From Bradyrhizobium sp. BR13661 (GTDB lineage Bacteria > Pseudomonadota > Alphaproteobacteria > Rhizobiales > Xanthobacteraceae), in assembly GCF_029892425.1 (NCBI RefSeq), contig NZ_JARXWB010000006.1:248001-312000 (forward strand): 64,000 nt of DNA. The letters run 5' to 3'. This document shows, piece after piece, positions 35,639 to 44,459 of this stretch. Under the pieces are notes generated by a model. It saw only the letters and a list, made by a program, of their open reading frames with translations, made no database searches and had not been told where the DNA came from. Within the stretch, counting starts at the first letter, position 1, and each line of letters starts with the position of its first letter. The position numbers and the translations under genes are program-made.

Positions 35639-37450
35639 TTATGCCTGTTCTATCTCTTCGCGAAGCATTTCAAGTTCAAGCCAGCGCTCTTCAGAGGCTG
35701 AGAGTTCTTCATGCGCCTTGGCGATGGCGGCGGAGGCGTCGTCGAATTTCTTGCGATCTTTCGCATAAAGATTGGGATCGTCGAGGACCCTTTGGAGCTT
35801 GGCGATATCGGCCTGCAGCGTCTCCATCTTCTTCGGCAGCGTTTCCAGCGCGTGCTTCTCGTTGAAGCTCAGCTTCCGCTTGGAAGCAGGCGACGGAGCA
35901 GCAGCGCGCTCCTCTTTCTTCTCCGCGGGCGCTTGCGTCTTGCCGGTCTCGCGCTTCAGGTCGGCGCCGCGCTGGGTCAGCATGTCGCTATAGCCGCCGG
36001 CATATTCGGTCCACTTGCCGTTGCCCTCGGGCGCGATCACCGACGTGACGACGCGATCGAGGAAGTCGCGGTCATGGCTGATCAGAATCACCGTGCCCTC
36101 GTAGTCGCCGAGCATCTCCTCCAGCACGTCGAGGGTCTCGAGATCGAGATCGTTGGTCGGTTCGTCCAGCACCAGCAGGTTCGACGGCTTCGCCAGCGCA
36201 CGTGCCAGCATCAAGCGGCCGCGCTCGCCGCCGGAGAGCACCTCAACGGGCGTGCCGCGCTGCTCCTGCGCGAACAGAAAATCCTTCATGTAGCCGACGA
36301 CATGCTTCGGCTTGCCGCCGACCATGATCTGATCGCCGCGGCCGCCGGTCAGGGCTTCGGCCAGCGTCGATTTGGGATCGAGGCTTTCGCGGTGCTGATC
36401 GAGCGTGGCCGTCTCGAGATTGGCTCCCAACCGCACGGCGCCGGAATCCGGTTGCATGCCGCCGGTCAGCAGATTGACCAGCGTGGTCTTGCCGGCGCCG
36501 TTCGGGCCGATGATGCCGAGCCGGTCGCCGCGCTGGATGCGGGTCGAAAAATTGTCGACGATCACGCGATCGCCATAGGCCTTGGTGATGCCCTTGGCCT
36601 CGATCACCAGCTTGCCGGATTGCTCGGCTTCAGCAGCTGCAAGACTGGCGGTGCCGGCGGTGCCACGATAGTTGCGGCGCTGGTCGCGCAGCGTGTGCAG
36701 ATTGGCAAGGCGCTTGACGTTGCGCTTGCGGCGGCCGGAGACGCCGTGGCGCAGCCAGTGCTCCTCGTCGACGATCTTGCGGTCGAGCTTGTGCTGGTCG
36801 CGCTCTTCCTCTGCCAGCACCTCGTCGCGCCAGCTCTCGAACGAGGCAAAGCCGCGATCGATCTGCTTGATCTTGCCGCGGTCGAGCCAGGCCGTCGAGC
36901 GCGAGAGATTGGTCAGGAAGCGGCGATCGTGGCTGATAATGACCAGCGCGCTGCGCCTGGAGTCGAGCTCCTTTTCCAGCCACTCGATGGTGGAGAGATC
37001 GAGATGGTTGGTCGGCTCGTCCAGCAGCAGGATGTCGGGCGAGGGCGCCAGCACATAGGCCAGCGCCGCGCGGCGGGCTTCGCCGCCGGACAGGTTATGC
37101 GGATTCTCCTCGCCGGTGAGGCCGAGCTGCTCCAGCAGATAGCGCGCCTGATGCTGGTCGTCGCCGGGGGCGAGCCCGGACTCGACATAGGCGAGCGTGG
37201 TCTTGTGATCGCCGAAGTCAGGCTCCTGCGGCAGATAGCGCACGGTCGCGCCGGGCTGCACGAAACGCGTGCCGCCGTCGGGCTCGATGAGGCCGGCCGC
37301 GATCTTCAAGAGCGTCGACTTACCCGAGCCGTTGCGGCCGATCAGGCAGACGCGCTCGGATGGCGCGACGTTGAGCTCGACGCCCGACAGCAGCGGCGTG
37401 CCGCCGAAGGTCAACTTGATGTCCTTGAGTTGGATCAGCGGCGGCGCCAT
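35639..37450 (-). CDS. ABC-F family ATPase (Uup-like)
   Basis: 603 residues from ATG 37450 (MAPPLIQLKDIKLTF); the frame is open farther upstream but that part is not homologous in style. Two ABC domains lie in tandem without membrane helices: GRNGSGKSTLLKI and LSGGEARRAALAY in the first (about 37-210), GPNGAGKTTLVNLL and LSGGERGRLMLARAL in the second (about 320-480). A Lys/Glu coiled-coil tail (about 530-603) follows, as in Uup. ABC-F proteins act on ribosomes or DNA, not in transport. A DUF188 gene precedes it by 2 bases on the same strand. Confidence 0.93.
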   Translation of the reverse strand: MAPPLIQLKDIKLTFGGTPLLSGVELNVAPSERVCLIGRNGSGKSTLLKIAAGLIEPDGGTRFVQPGATVRYLPQEPDFGDHKTTLAYVESGLAPGDDQHQARYLLEQLGLTGEENPHNLSGGEARRAALAYVLAPSPDILLLDEPTNHLDLSTIEWLEKELDSRRSALVIISHDRRFLTNLSRSTAWLDRGKIKQIDRGFASFESWRDEVLAEEERDQHKLDRKIVDEEHWLRHGVSGRRKRNVKRLANLHTLRDQRRNYRGTAGTASLAAAEAEQSGKLVIEAKGITKAYGDRVIVDNFSTRIQRGDRLGIIGPNGAGKTTLVNLLTGGMQPDSGAVRLGANLETATLDQHRESLDPKSTLAEALTGGRGDQIMVGGKPKHVVGYMKDFLFAQEQRGTPVEVLSGGERGRLMLARALAKPSNLLVLDEPTNDLDLETLDVLEEMLGDYEGTVILISHDRDFLDRVVTSVIAPEGNGKWTEYAGGYSDMLTQRGADLKRETGKTQAPAEKKEERAAAPSPASKRKLSFNEKHALETLPKKMETLQADIAKLQRVLDDPNLYAKDRKKFDDASAAIAKAHEELSASEERWLELEMLREEIEQA

Positions 37451-37452
37451 GA

Positions 37453-37944
37453 CTAGCCTTGACTCGTTGCGGCCTGGTCGGCACGGCGGCGATGGATCCG
37501 GCGGAGCGTCTGGTCGAGCGCCGAGAGGAAGGCGGAGCGGTCGCGCGGCGAGAATGAACGCGGGCCGCCCGTAACTTCGCCGGCCGAGCGCAGATCCGTC
37601 ATCAGGTTGCGCACGGCAAGCGTCATCCCGATCGACTCCTCCGTGAACGGCTTGCCGTTCGGCGCGATCACGTCGGCGCCGGCTTTCACGCAACGGCTTG
37701 CCAGCGGAATGTCCGAGGTGATGACGACGTCCCCGGGCGTGGCCCGTTCTGCGATCCAGTCGTCGGCGGCATCCATGCCTGAGCCGGCCGCGATGCGCTC
37801 GATCAGGGGATCATGGGGTACGCGGATGAAATTGCCGGCGACCACGCTCACGGGCACGCCGTGACGGAGCGCGACGCGATAAATCTCGTCCTTTACCGGA
37901 CAGGCGTCGGCGTCGACATAGATGCGGGTGGGGGTGTCGGTCAT
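37453..37944 (-). CDS. YaiI/YqxD family (DUF188) PIN-like protein
   Basis: 163 residues from ATG 37944. [18 protein letters not shown] (about 8-25) is the family hallmark, with an acidic DxDACPV motif. [21 protein letters not shown] (about 88) and [17 protein letters not shown] complete the pattern of a PIN-like nuclease fold. Biochemical function is not established for the family. The short spacing to the ABC-F gene suggests a shared transcript. Confidence 0.92.
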   Translation of the reverse strand: MTDTPTRIYVDADACPVKDEIYRVALRHGVPVSVVAGNFIRVPHDPLIERIAAGSGMDAADDWIAERATPGDVVITSDIPLASRCVKAGADVIAPNGKPFTEESIGMTLAVRNLMTDLRSAGEVTGGPRSFSPRDRSAFLSALDQTLRRIHRRRADQAATSQG

Positions 37945-38050
37945 TCGCCGCGTGGTACCCCATTCGGGCTCCAAAGGCGAGGGGATTGACCGGTGTTCCC
38001 GGGGGCCTACGATTGGCTCCGAAACAACAAGAATTCGGGGAAGATGACCC

Positions 38051-38851
38051 ATGCCGAACCGGCTCGAAACCTGGCGCGTCGAGGCCTACAACACCGCCAA
38101 ACAGTCCGAAAACAAGATGCATGACGACACGGTGGCGCGCCGCTTCGGCTTTTCCGGCGGCCTCGTCCCTGGCGTCGACGTCTTCGCCTACATGATGCAC
38201 GTGCCGGTGGCGCGCTGGGGCCGCGAATTCCTGTCGCGTGGGCTCGTCGAGGCGCGCTTCGTCAAGCCCGTTTACGACGGCGAGACGGCCGATGTCGATG
38301 CGACCGAGCACAACGGCCTGCTCACGATCGAGGTGTTCAGCCGTACCGAGCTGTGTGCCACGGGCACTGCTTCGCTGCCGGGCTCGCCACCAGCCGTGTC
38401 ACTCGGTGACTATGTCGAGGTGCCCGCGGTTGCCGAACGCAAGCCCGTCAGCCCAGCCCTCTTCGAGGTCGGCAAATGGCTCGGCACGACACCGCGCCGC
38501 TGGGCCGGGCCGGACGCGACCGGCTATCTCGCCGACATCAGGGACACCAATCCGATCTTCGCGCGCGAGGGGCTCGGCCATCCCGGCCTGATCCAGCGCG
38601 TCATGAACCGCGTGCTGGTCGACAACACTATTCTCGGCCCGTGGATTCATGTCGGCAGCCGCATGCAGCTGCTGTCAGCCGCGCGCGCCGGCGACGAGAT
38701 CGTCGCGCGGGCCAAGGTCACCGCGAATTACGAGAAGAAGGGTCATCGCTTCGTCGAGCTCGACGCGCTGGTCGTCGCCAACGGCACGACCCCGATTGCG
38801 CATTGCCAGCACATTGCGATCTACCAGCCGCGCGAGCAGGCGGCGGCGTAG
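38051..38851 (+). CDS. Double-hotdog (MaoC-like) protein, unknown substrate
   Basis: 266 residues. [19 protein letters not shown] (about 31-49) and [15 protein letters not shown] look like the first MaoC/thioesterase-type hotdog, while [20 protein letters not shown] (about 160-179) and [19 protein letters not shown] (about 199) mark a second. The Asp/His hydratase dyad is not clearly present in either, so the protein may bind rather than hydrate CoA esters. GGGAAGATG lies just upstream. It is divergent from the DUF188 gene. Confidence 0.78.
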   Translation: MPNRLETWRVEAYNTAKQSENKMHDDTVARRFGFSGGLVPGVDVFAYMMHVPVARWGREFLSRGLVEARFVKPVYDGETADVDATEHNGLLTIEVFSRTELCATGTASLPGSPPAVSLGDYVEVPAVAERKPVSPALFEVGKWLGTTPRRWAGPDATGYLADIRDTNPIFAREGLGHPGLIQRVMNRVLVDNTILGPWIHVGSRMQLLSAARAGDEIVARAKVTANYEKKGHRFVELDALVVANGTTPIAHCQHIAIYQPREQAAA

Positions 38852-38862
38852 GCGAGGCCGGA

Positions 38863-39720
38863 CTAGCCTAGCCTCTGCAAATCAGCAACGGCTGCCAAGT
38901 GCTCATTGAACCATGGTGGGCATGTCTGAGTAGCCGCCTCTAGTGCCTTCCTCGCCTCGGCGTGATCGCCCCGAAGCAGGTGCTGCTGTCCGAGATAGAA
39001 TTGCGCTTCGGCGCGCTCATCTGGTGTACCCGCGGCCGCGATGGTCTCTTCGGCGGAAAGCCGGCCGAGGAAAAGTCCGACAACCGCGGAGGGCCATGCC
39101 CAGCTTCTTACCTTGACGGCGTCGATTTCGAGCGCGGCGGACGCATTCTCACGCGAATTCGCGCGCGCGAGATGCAGGAAGAGCAGGGCGTAGATGTCGT
39201 TGGTGGTATCGAAGGCGCGTTGCAGGTCGGGGATGGCGGCCTTGAAGTCGCCGCGGCAGTAGAGCGCGATGCCACGTTGCTTCACGTTGCCTGCATTCTT
39301 CGGCGCATGATGGATGGCCTCGGTCAGGCAGTGGACAGCATTGTAGAAATCGGGCTTGCACAGATAGGCAACGCCAAGCTCGGAGTAGGCTTCCGCGAAC
39401 CATGGAGACAAGGCAACGGCCTGAGTCTGATCCGCGATGGCGCGATCGAAGTCGCCCAGCAGCTTCCAGGAGATCCCGCGGCTCGAGTAGGCGCGTGCCA
39501 TCCGCGGAGACAAGGCAATGGCTTTGTCGAAATCGTCGAGTGATCCGCGGTAGTTGCCCAATCCCTGCTGAGCTACGCCCCGGTCATGATAGGCTGCGGG
39601 ATTGCCAGGGTCCAAGGCGATGACGTCACTCAACCGATCGATGGCGCGGTCGAATTGGCTCCGTCGCGCGGCCGCATCGGCGGAGAGATAATGGAACATC
39701 ACCTTCAATCGACGCAGCAT
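38863..39720 (-). CDS. Tetratricopeptide-repeat protein
   Basis: 285 residues. Successive helix pairs of about 34 residues run from about residue 25 to 215: for example [40 protein letters not shown] and [17 protein letters not shown]. Each has the TPR spacing of Gly/Ala and aromatic residues. There is no signal peptide, so a cytoplasmic scaffold is likely. The C-terminal part ends with [19 protein letters not shown]. It is convergent with the hotdog gene; partners are unknown. Confidence 0.88.
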   Translation of the reverse strand: MLRRLKVMFHYLSADAAARRSQFDRAIDRLSDVIALDPGNPAAYHDRGVAQQGLGNYRGSLDDFDKAIALSPRMARAYSSRGISWKLLGDFDRAIADQTQAVALSPWFAEAYSELGVAYLCKPDFYNAVHCLTEAIHHAPKNAGNVKQRGIALYCRGDFKAAIPDLQRAFDTTNDIYALLFLHLARANSRENASAALEIDAVKVRSWAWPSAVVGLFLGRLSAEETIAAAGTPDERAEAQFYLGQQHLLRGDHAEARKALEAATQTCPPWFNEHLAAVADLQRLG

Positions 39721-39762
39721 GGTGCCACTGCCAAAAACCCGTGCGAAATGCGCAGATGTTCA

Positions 39763-39796
39763 ATCAGGGCGGTGACCGACAGGTCGCCGCCCTGAT
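39763..39796. terminator. Strong hairpin between the TPR and molybdenum hydroxylase genes
   Basis: ATCAGGGCGGTGACC (39763-39777) and GGTCGCCGCCCTGAT (39782-39796) form a 15-bp stem with one G-T pair and a GACA loop. It lies 22 bases after the stop of the minus-strand molybdenum enzyme and before the TPR start. No clear U-run follows on either strand, so it may terminate inefficiently or act as an RNA-stabilising hairpin. Confidence 0.5.
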
Positions 39797-39817
39797 CGTG
39801 AGGTTGAAAACCAGGTC

Positions 39818-42187
39818 TTACACCGCGCCCTTCGCGGCCTGGATTGCGCGCCACACCCGCTCCGGCGTCAGCGGCATGTCGATGTGCTTGATGCCGTACT
39901 CTGAGAGCGCATCGACCACCGCGTTCACCACCGTCGACAGGCTGCCGGCGCAGCCGGCTTCCCCGCAGCCCTTGGTGCCCAGCGGATTGCTCTTGGCCGG
40001 CACCGGATGATCGCCGACCTCCATGTAGGGCACGTCCTCGGCGCGGGGCAGCGCGTAGTCCATCAGCGAGCCGGTGATGGGCTGGCCGCTCTCGTCATAG
40101 CGGACGTGCTCCATCAGCGCCTGGCCGATGCCCTGGACCACGCCACCATGAAGCTGACCTGCGACCAGCATCGGATTGATCACCGTGCCGAAGTCGTTGA
40201 CCGCGCTGTAACGCACGATCTGCACCACACCCGTCTCAGGATCGACCTCGACCTCGGCGACGTGGCAGCCGTTCGGGAACGCCGAGGCGATGGGATCGCT
40301 GGTGTGGTCGACGTCGAGACTGTCAGGCACGCCGTCCGGCACCTTGCCGTCATGCAGCTTCTTGGCCAGCTCCATGATGTCGATGCTGCGGTCGGTGCCG
40401 GCGATGGTGAAGGCGCCATCGGCGAACTCGATGTCGGCCTCCGCGGCCTCCAACATGTGCGCGGCGGCGCGCTTGCCCTTCTCGATGACGAGCTTTGCGG
40501 CCCCCACAATGGCCTGACCGGTCGCGGTGATCGAACGCGAGCCGCCGGTGCCGTTGCCGGTATGGACGATGTCGCTGTCGCCTTGCACCAGCTTCACGCT
40601 CTCGAAGGGGACCCCAAGCTGCGCACACAGCACCTGTGCGAACGGTGTGGCGTGGCCCTGGCCGTAATCGAGCGTGCCGGTGATCAACTGCACGGTGCCA
40701 TCAGGATCGAACACGATCTTGCCGAGTTCGGGGCCTGGCGGCGCGGTGACTTCGAGATAGGAGCCGACGGCGATGCCGCGCAGCTTGCCGACCTTCCTGC
40801 TCTCCTTCTTGCGTTTGGAAAAATTCTCGTGGTCGGAGATTTCGAGCGCCTTGTTGAACACGGCCTGGAAGTCGCCGCTGTCATAGGTGACGCCTGACGA
40901 GGCCGGGAAGGGCATCTGGTTCGGCTTGATGAAGTTACGCTTGCGCATCGTCAGCCGGTTGATGCCCATCTCGTCGGCGGCGCGGTCGATCAGCCGCTCC
41001 ATATAGTAGTTGGCCTCGGGCCGTCCGGCGCCGCGATAGGCCCCCATCAGCGTGGTGTTGGTCAAAACCGTCTTGATGTCGATCGCCATCAGCGGTGTGC
41101 GGTAGACGCTGGAAAAGTTCTTGCCGGTGTTGAGCGAAAGCGGGCTGGGCGCAACGCCGGTGATGTAGGCACCGAGATTGCCGTAGCCGGACAATTTTGC
41201 CGCGAGGAAATGGCCCTCGGCATCGAGCGCCAGCTCGGCGTGGATCTTCTGCGCGCGGCCATGGCTGTCGGAGAGGAAGCTGGTGGAGCGCTCGTCGAGC
41301 CACTTCACCGGGCGCCCGAGCGCCTTCGCCGCATACAGGATGCACATATATTCGGGGTAGTTCACGTTCTTCATGCCGAAGGAGCCGCCGACATTGGCGG
41401 TGAGGACGCGCACCTTCTCGTTCGGCACCTTCAAATTCTTGGCGAGGTTGGCGCGGTTGCCCGCAACGCCCTGCGTCGGCATCTGGATGGTGTAGCGCTC
41501 GGTCGCCTTGTCATAGGAAGCAAGACCGACGCGCGGTTCCATCGACACCACGGCGACACGGGTGTTCTCAATATCGATCCTGGTGACATGGGCGGCGCTG
41601 GCGAAGGCCGCGTTCACCTTCTCCGTGTCGCCGTAGTGGTAGTCGAGCGCGACATTGTTCGGGATGTGGTCATAGAGAAGCGGCGCGCCGGGCTTTGCCG
41701 CCTCCTCAGGGTCCGTCACGGCCTGCAGCGGCTCGATATCGAGCTCGACGGCCTCGGCCGCATCGCGCGCCTGCGCCAGCGTCTCAGCCACCACGAAGGC
41801 GACGGGGTCGCCGACGAAGCGCACCTTGTCGGTCGCCAGCGGCTGGCGGTTGGTCTGCAGCAGGGGTGAGCCGTCACGGCTCTTCAGCGGCAGGCCGCAG
41901 GTGAAGGGGCCGTAGCCGGCGGCATTCAGGTCCGTTCCGGTCCAGACCCCCAGCACGCCCGGCATCGCCTTGGCGGCGTCAAGGCCGATGCCGCGGATCA
42001 CGCCATGGGCATGGGTTGAGCGGACGATCACGGCATGGGCCTGGCCGGGCAGGTTGAAATCGTCGGTGTAGCGGCCCTTGCCGCGGACCAGCGTGTCGTC
42101 TTCCTTGCGGCGGACCGGCTGCCCGACCCCGTATTTTTGCAGTGCAATAGCGTTTTCGAGCGTGGAGGATTTCGTGTGTTCTTGCAT
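39818..42187 (-). CDS. Molybdenum hydroxylase large subunit (xanthine dehydrogenase / CoxL-like)
   Basis: 789 residues from ATG 42187 (MQEHTKSST). The N-terminal ald_Xan_dh domain begins [20 protein letters not shown]. In the Mo-binding part [20 protein letters not shown] (about 380) is of the form II type rather than the AYRCSFR of true CO dehydrogenase. [13 protein letters not shown] and [11 protein letters not shown] near the end supply the cofactor site and catalytic glutamate. It should hydroxylate an aldehyde or N-heterocycle, passing electrons to [2Fe-2S] and FAD subunits. Neither of those genes is adjacent; Ppx lies upstream and a TPR gene downstream. Confidence 0.92.
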   Translation of the reverse strand: MQEHTKSSTLENAIALQKYGVGQPVRRKEDDTLVRGKGRYTDDFNLPGQAHAVIVRSTHAHGVIRGIGLDAAKAMPGVLGVWTGTDLNAAGYGPFTCGLPLKSRDGSPLLQTNRQPLATDKVRFVGDPVAFVVAETLAQARDAAEAVELDIEPLQAVTDPEEAAKPGAPLLYDHIPNNVALDYHYGDTEKVNAAFASAAHVTRIDIENTRVAVVSMEPRVGLASYDKATERYTIQMPTQGVAGNRANLAKNLKVPNEKVRVLTANVGGSFGMKNVNYPEYMCILYAAKALGRPVKWLDERSTSFLSDSHGRAQKIHAELALDAEGHFLAAKLSGYGNLGAYITGVAPSPLSLNTGKNFSSVYRTPLMAIDIKTVLTNTTLMGAYRGAGRPEANYYMERLIDRAADEMGINRLTMRKRNFIKPNQMPFPASSGVTYDSGDFQAVFNKALEISDHENFSKRKKESRKVGKLRGIAVGSYLEVTAPPGPELGKIVFDPDGTVQLITGTLDYGQGHATPFAQVLCAQLGVPFESVKLVQGDSDIVHTGNGTGGSRSITATGQAIVGAAKLVIEKGKRAAAHMLEAAEADIEFADGAFTIAGTDRSIDIMELAKKLHDGKVPDGVPDSLDVDHTSDPIASAFPNGCHVAEVEVDPETGVVQIVRYSAVNDFGTVINPMLVAGQLHGGVVQGIGQALMEHVRYDESGQPITGSLMDYALPRAEDVPYMEVGDHPVPAKSNPLGTKGCGEAGCAGSLSTVVNAVVDALSEYGIKHIDMPLTPERVWRAIQAAKGAV

Positions 42188-42400
42188 GGAATTGACCTGA
42201 AAAGCCGGCAATTGCGCGTTTTGGAGGGCGCCTAGGGGGACCGGACCCTCCAAAAATAGCCCACGGCCCCGTTCACGACAACGCACGAATGGGCATGGTC
42301 CCATTGTGATGCGTTGTTGCGCATGTCAGCCGCGCTGCTAATGTTTCAGGCGAAAAAGCAATTTCGGATCGGCCCTGAGGGTCGTGGAAAGACAGTTTGT

Positions 42401-43474
42401 ATGAATGACCACACGCGGCTCCGCGACGGCCTTGCGCCGCACGGTGAGCTCGAGGGGTCGATGGCGGCGGTGGCGTTGGCCACGGAGCCTGTCGTCGGCG
42501 CGCAAGCGCCGGGAACCGGCGTCTACGCGGCGTTGGACCTCGGCACCAACAATTGCAGGCTCCTGATCGCCTGTCCGACCCACGACGGCTTTCGTGTGGT
42601 CGATTCGTTCTCGCGGATCATCAGGCTCGGCGAGGGCGTCTCGGCGACGGGCTGCATCAGCGAGGCGGCGATCGACCGCGCCATCGCCGCGCTCAGCATT
42701 TGCCGGGACAAGATCAATCTGCGCAAGGCCAAGCGGCTGCGGCTGATCGCCACCGAAGCTTGCCGCGCGGCCTCGAACGCGGAGGGTTTCCGCAGCCGCG
42801 TCGCGGCCGAGACGGGGATCGAGCTCGAAGTGATCGACCGCGAGACCGAAGCCGCGCTCGCCATGCTCGGCTGCTCGCCGCTGGTCGATCCCAGGGGACG
42901 CGGCGCCATCCTGTTCGATATCGGCGGCGGCTCGACCGAGCTGGTGCGGATCGAGCGTGACCTGCAAAATCCGCAGCCGCGCATCAAGGCCTGGATGTCG
43001 ATCCCGCTTGGCGTCGTGACGCTGGCCGAGCAGTTCGGCGGCCGCGATGTGACGCCGGAGATCTATGCCGCGATGGAGCAGGAGGTCGCGAGCCACGTGG
43101 CGCCGTTCGCCGCGGAGCACGGCCGTGACCTCACCGACATGCATCTGCTCGGCACGTCGGGCACCGTGACCACGCTCGCCGGCATCCATCTCAATCTCCT
43201 GCGCTACGATCGCCGCCGCATCGACAGCATCTGGATGAACGATGCCGATATCACCGCGACCATCAACAAGCTGCTCGGCATGAGCTACGAGGACCGCGCC
43301 AACAACACCTGCATCAGCGTCGAGCGCGCCGATCTCGTGCTCGCCGGCTGCGCCATCCTCGATGCCATCAGGCGCGCATTCCCGCTGCCGCGCCTGCGTG
43401 TCGCAGACCGCGGCCTGCGCGAGGGCATGCTGGTCGAGATGATGCGCGAGGACGGCGCGCTCAGGAGCTGGTGA
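42401..43474 (+). CDS. ppx: Exopolyphosphatase / guanosine pentaphosphate phosphatase family
   Basis: 357 residues taking ATG 42401 as start (MNDHTRLRDG), since GGAAAG precedes it. Residues 46-60 read YAALDLGTNNCRLLIA, the phosphate-1 loop of the ASKHA fold. DIGGGSTELVRIE at about 177 is the phosphate-2 loop and GTSGTVTTLAGIH at about 254 the adenosine-type loop. It hydrolyses polyphosphate or pppGpp. The length lacks the extra C-terminal HD-like domain of the long form, as usual in alphaproteobacteria. RlmE follows after one base. Confidence 0.9.
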   Translation: MNDHTRLRDGLAPHGELEGSMAAVALATEPVVGAQAPGTGVYAALDLGTNNCRLLIACPTHDGFRVVDSFSRIIRLGEGVSATGCISEAAIDRAIAALSICRDKINLRKAKRLRLIATEACRAASNAEGFRSRVAAETGIELEVIDRETEAALAMLGCSPLVDPRGRGAILFDIGGGSTELVRIERDLQNPQPRIKAWMSIPLGVVTLAEQFGGRDVTPEIYAAMEQEVASHVAPFAAEHGRDLTDMHLLGTSGTVTTLAGIHLNLLRYDRRRIDSIWMNDADITATINKLLGMSYEDRANNTCISVERADLVLAGCAILDAIRRAFPLPRLRVADRGLREGMLVEMMREDGALRSW

Positions 43475-43475
43475 G

Positions 43476-44153
43476 ATGGCCAAGGACACCACCGGCCGCT
43501 TGCACGTTCAGGTCAAGACCGGCGGCAAGCGCAAATTGTCGTCGAAGCTCTGGCTGGAGCGGCAGCTCAACGATCCCTATGTCGCCAAGGCCAAGGCCGC
43601 GGGCTATCGCTCGCGCGCCGCGTTCAAGCTCTTGGAGATCGACGACAAGTTTCGGCTGCTGAAGCCAGGCATGGCCGTGATCGATCTCGGCGCCGCACCT
43701 GGCGGCTGGAGCCAGATCGCCGCGAAGCGCGTCGGCTCGGTCGACGGCAAGGGCAAGGTCGTCGCGATCGACCTCTTGGAGATGCCGGAGATCCCCGGCG
43801 TCGACTTCGCGCAGCTCGACTTCATGGACAATGACGCGCCCGACAAGCTCACCGCGATGCTGGGCGGCGGCGCCGATGTCGTGATGTCCGACATGGCCGC
43901 CAACACCACCGGCCACCGCAAGACCGATCAGCTCCGGATCGTCGGCCTGGTCGAGACGGCGGCTGCCTTTGCATGTGACGTGCTCAAGCCCGGCGGAACG
44001 TTTCTGGCCAAGACGTTCCAGAGCGGCGCCGACGCCGATCTGCTCGCGCAGCTCAAGCGCGATTTTGCGACGGTGCGTCACGTGAAGCCGGCGGCAAGCC
44101 GACAGGATTCGTCGGAGCGCTATGTGCTCGCGACGGGGTTTCGTGGCGGGTAG
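43476..44153 (+). CDS. rlmE: 23S rRNA (uridine-2'-O) methyltransferase
   Basis: 225 residues. SKLWLERQLNDPYVAKAKAA and GYRSRAAFKLLEIDDKF (about 23-58) carry the first catalytic Lys. VIDLGAAPGGWSQIAAKRVG (about 68) is the SAM-binding loop, DVVMSDMAANTTGHRKTD (about 131) the DMA motif, and GGTFLAKTFQS (about 176) the second Lys. It modifies U2552 (E. coli numbering) on the large subunit. Immediate linkage to ppx (1-base gap) indicates one operon. Confidence 0.96.
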   Translation: MAKDTTGRLHVQVKTGGKRKLSSKLWLERQLNDPYVAKAKAAGYRSRAAFKLLEIDDKFRLLKPGMAVIDLGAAPGGWSQIAAKRVGSVDGKGKVVAIDLLEMPEIPGVDFAQLDFMDNDAPDKLTAMLGGGADVVMSDMAANTTGHRKTDQLRIVGLVETAAAFACDVLKPGGTFLAKTFQSGADADLLAQLKRDFATVRHVKPAASRQDSSERYVLATGFRGG

Positions 44154-44189
44154 CACGAATCTGCGCCGCCGTACCGACCTTCGTTGCCA

Positions 44190-44381
44190 TCAGTCATAAT
44201 GCGCGAGCATCTGTTCCAGTGATGGAGCCGCGATCGTCGTCACCGAGGGCGGCAGCAGGCGCACGGCCGTCAGGACGTGGAGAATGACGAAGCCCGCGGC
44301 TGCGATCATCAGCAGCGTATTCTCGCTTAGCAGCGGAGCCGGAATGATGCTCTCGCGCGCCTCTCGCTCTCCGATTGACAT
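44190..44381 (-). CDS. 63-residue single-pass membrane protein, unknown
   Basis: Minus-strand ATG at 44381 with GGAGAG about 8 bases ahead. The chain has an acidic/basic head (MSIGEREARESIIPAP), one strong hydrophobic helix (LLMIAAAGFVILHVLTAVRLL, about residues 23-43) and a polar tail ending LEQMLAHYD. It is convergent with rlmE and on the same strand as, but downstream of, the autotransporter gene (78 bases upstream of it in position). No family recognised. The single TM and good ribosome site argue that it is real. Confidence 0.6.
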   Translation of the reverse strand: MSIGEREARESIIPAPLLSENTLLMIAAAGFVILHVLTAVRLLPPSVTTIAAPSLEQMLAHYD

Positions 44382-44459
44382 TATCGGTAACTCTCCAAGC
44401 TTGGCATGAACAGAATCCGTATTTCACTTCGCCGCGACCCGCGGATGGCGCGTGCGGCC

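Noticed and set aside
35711..37456. 581-residue plus-strand frame opposite the ABC-F gene
   Set aside because: Shadow of the ABC-F coding strand, with no motif or ribosome site.
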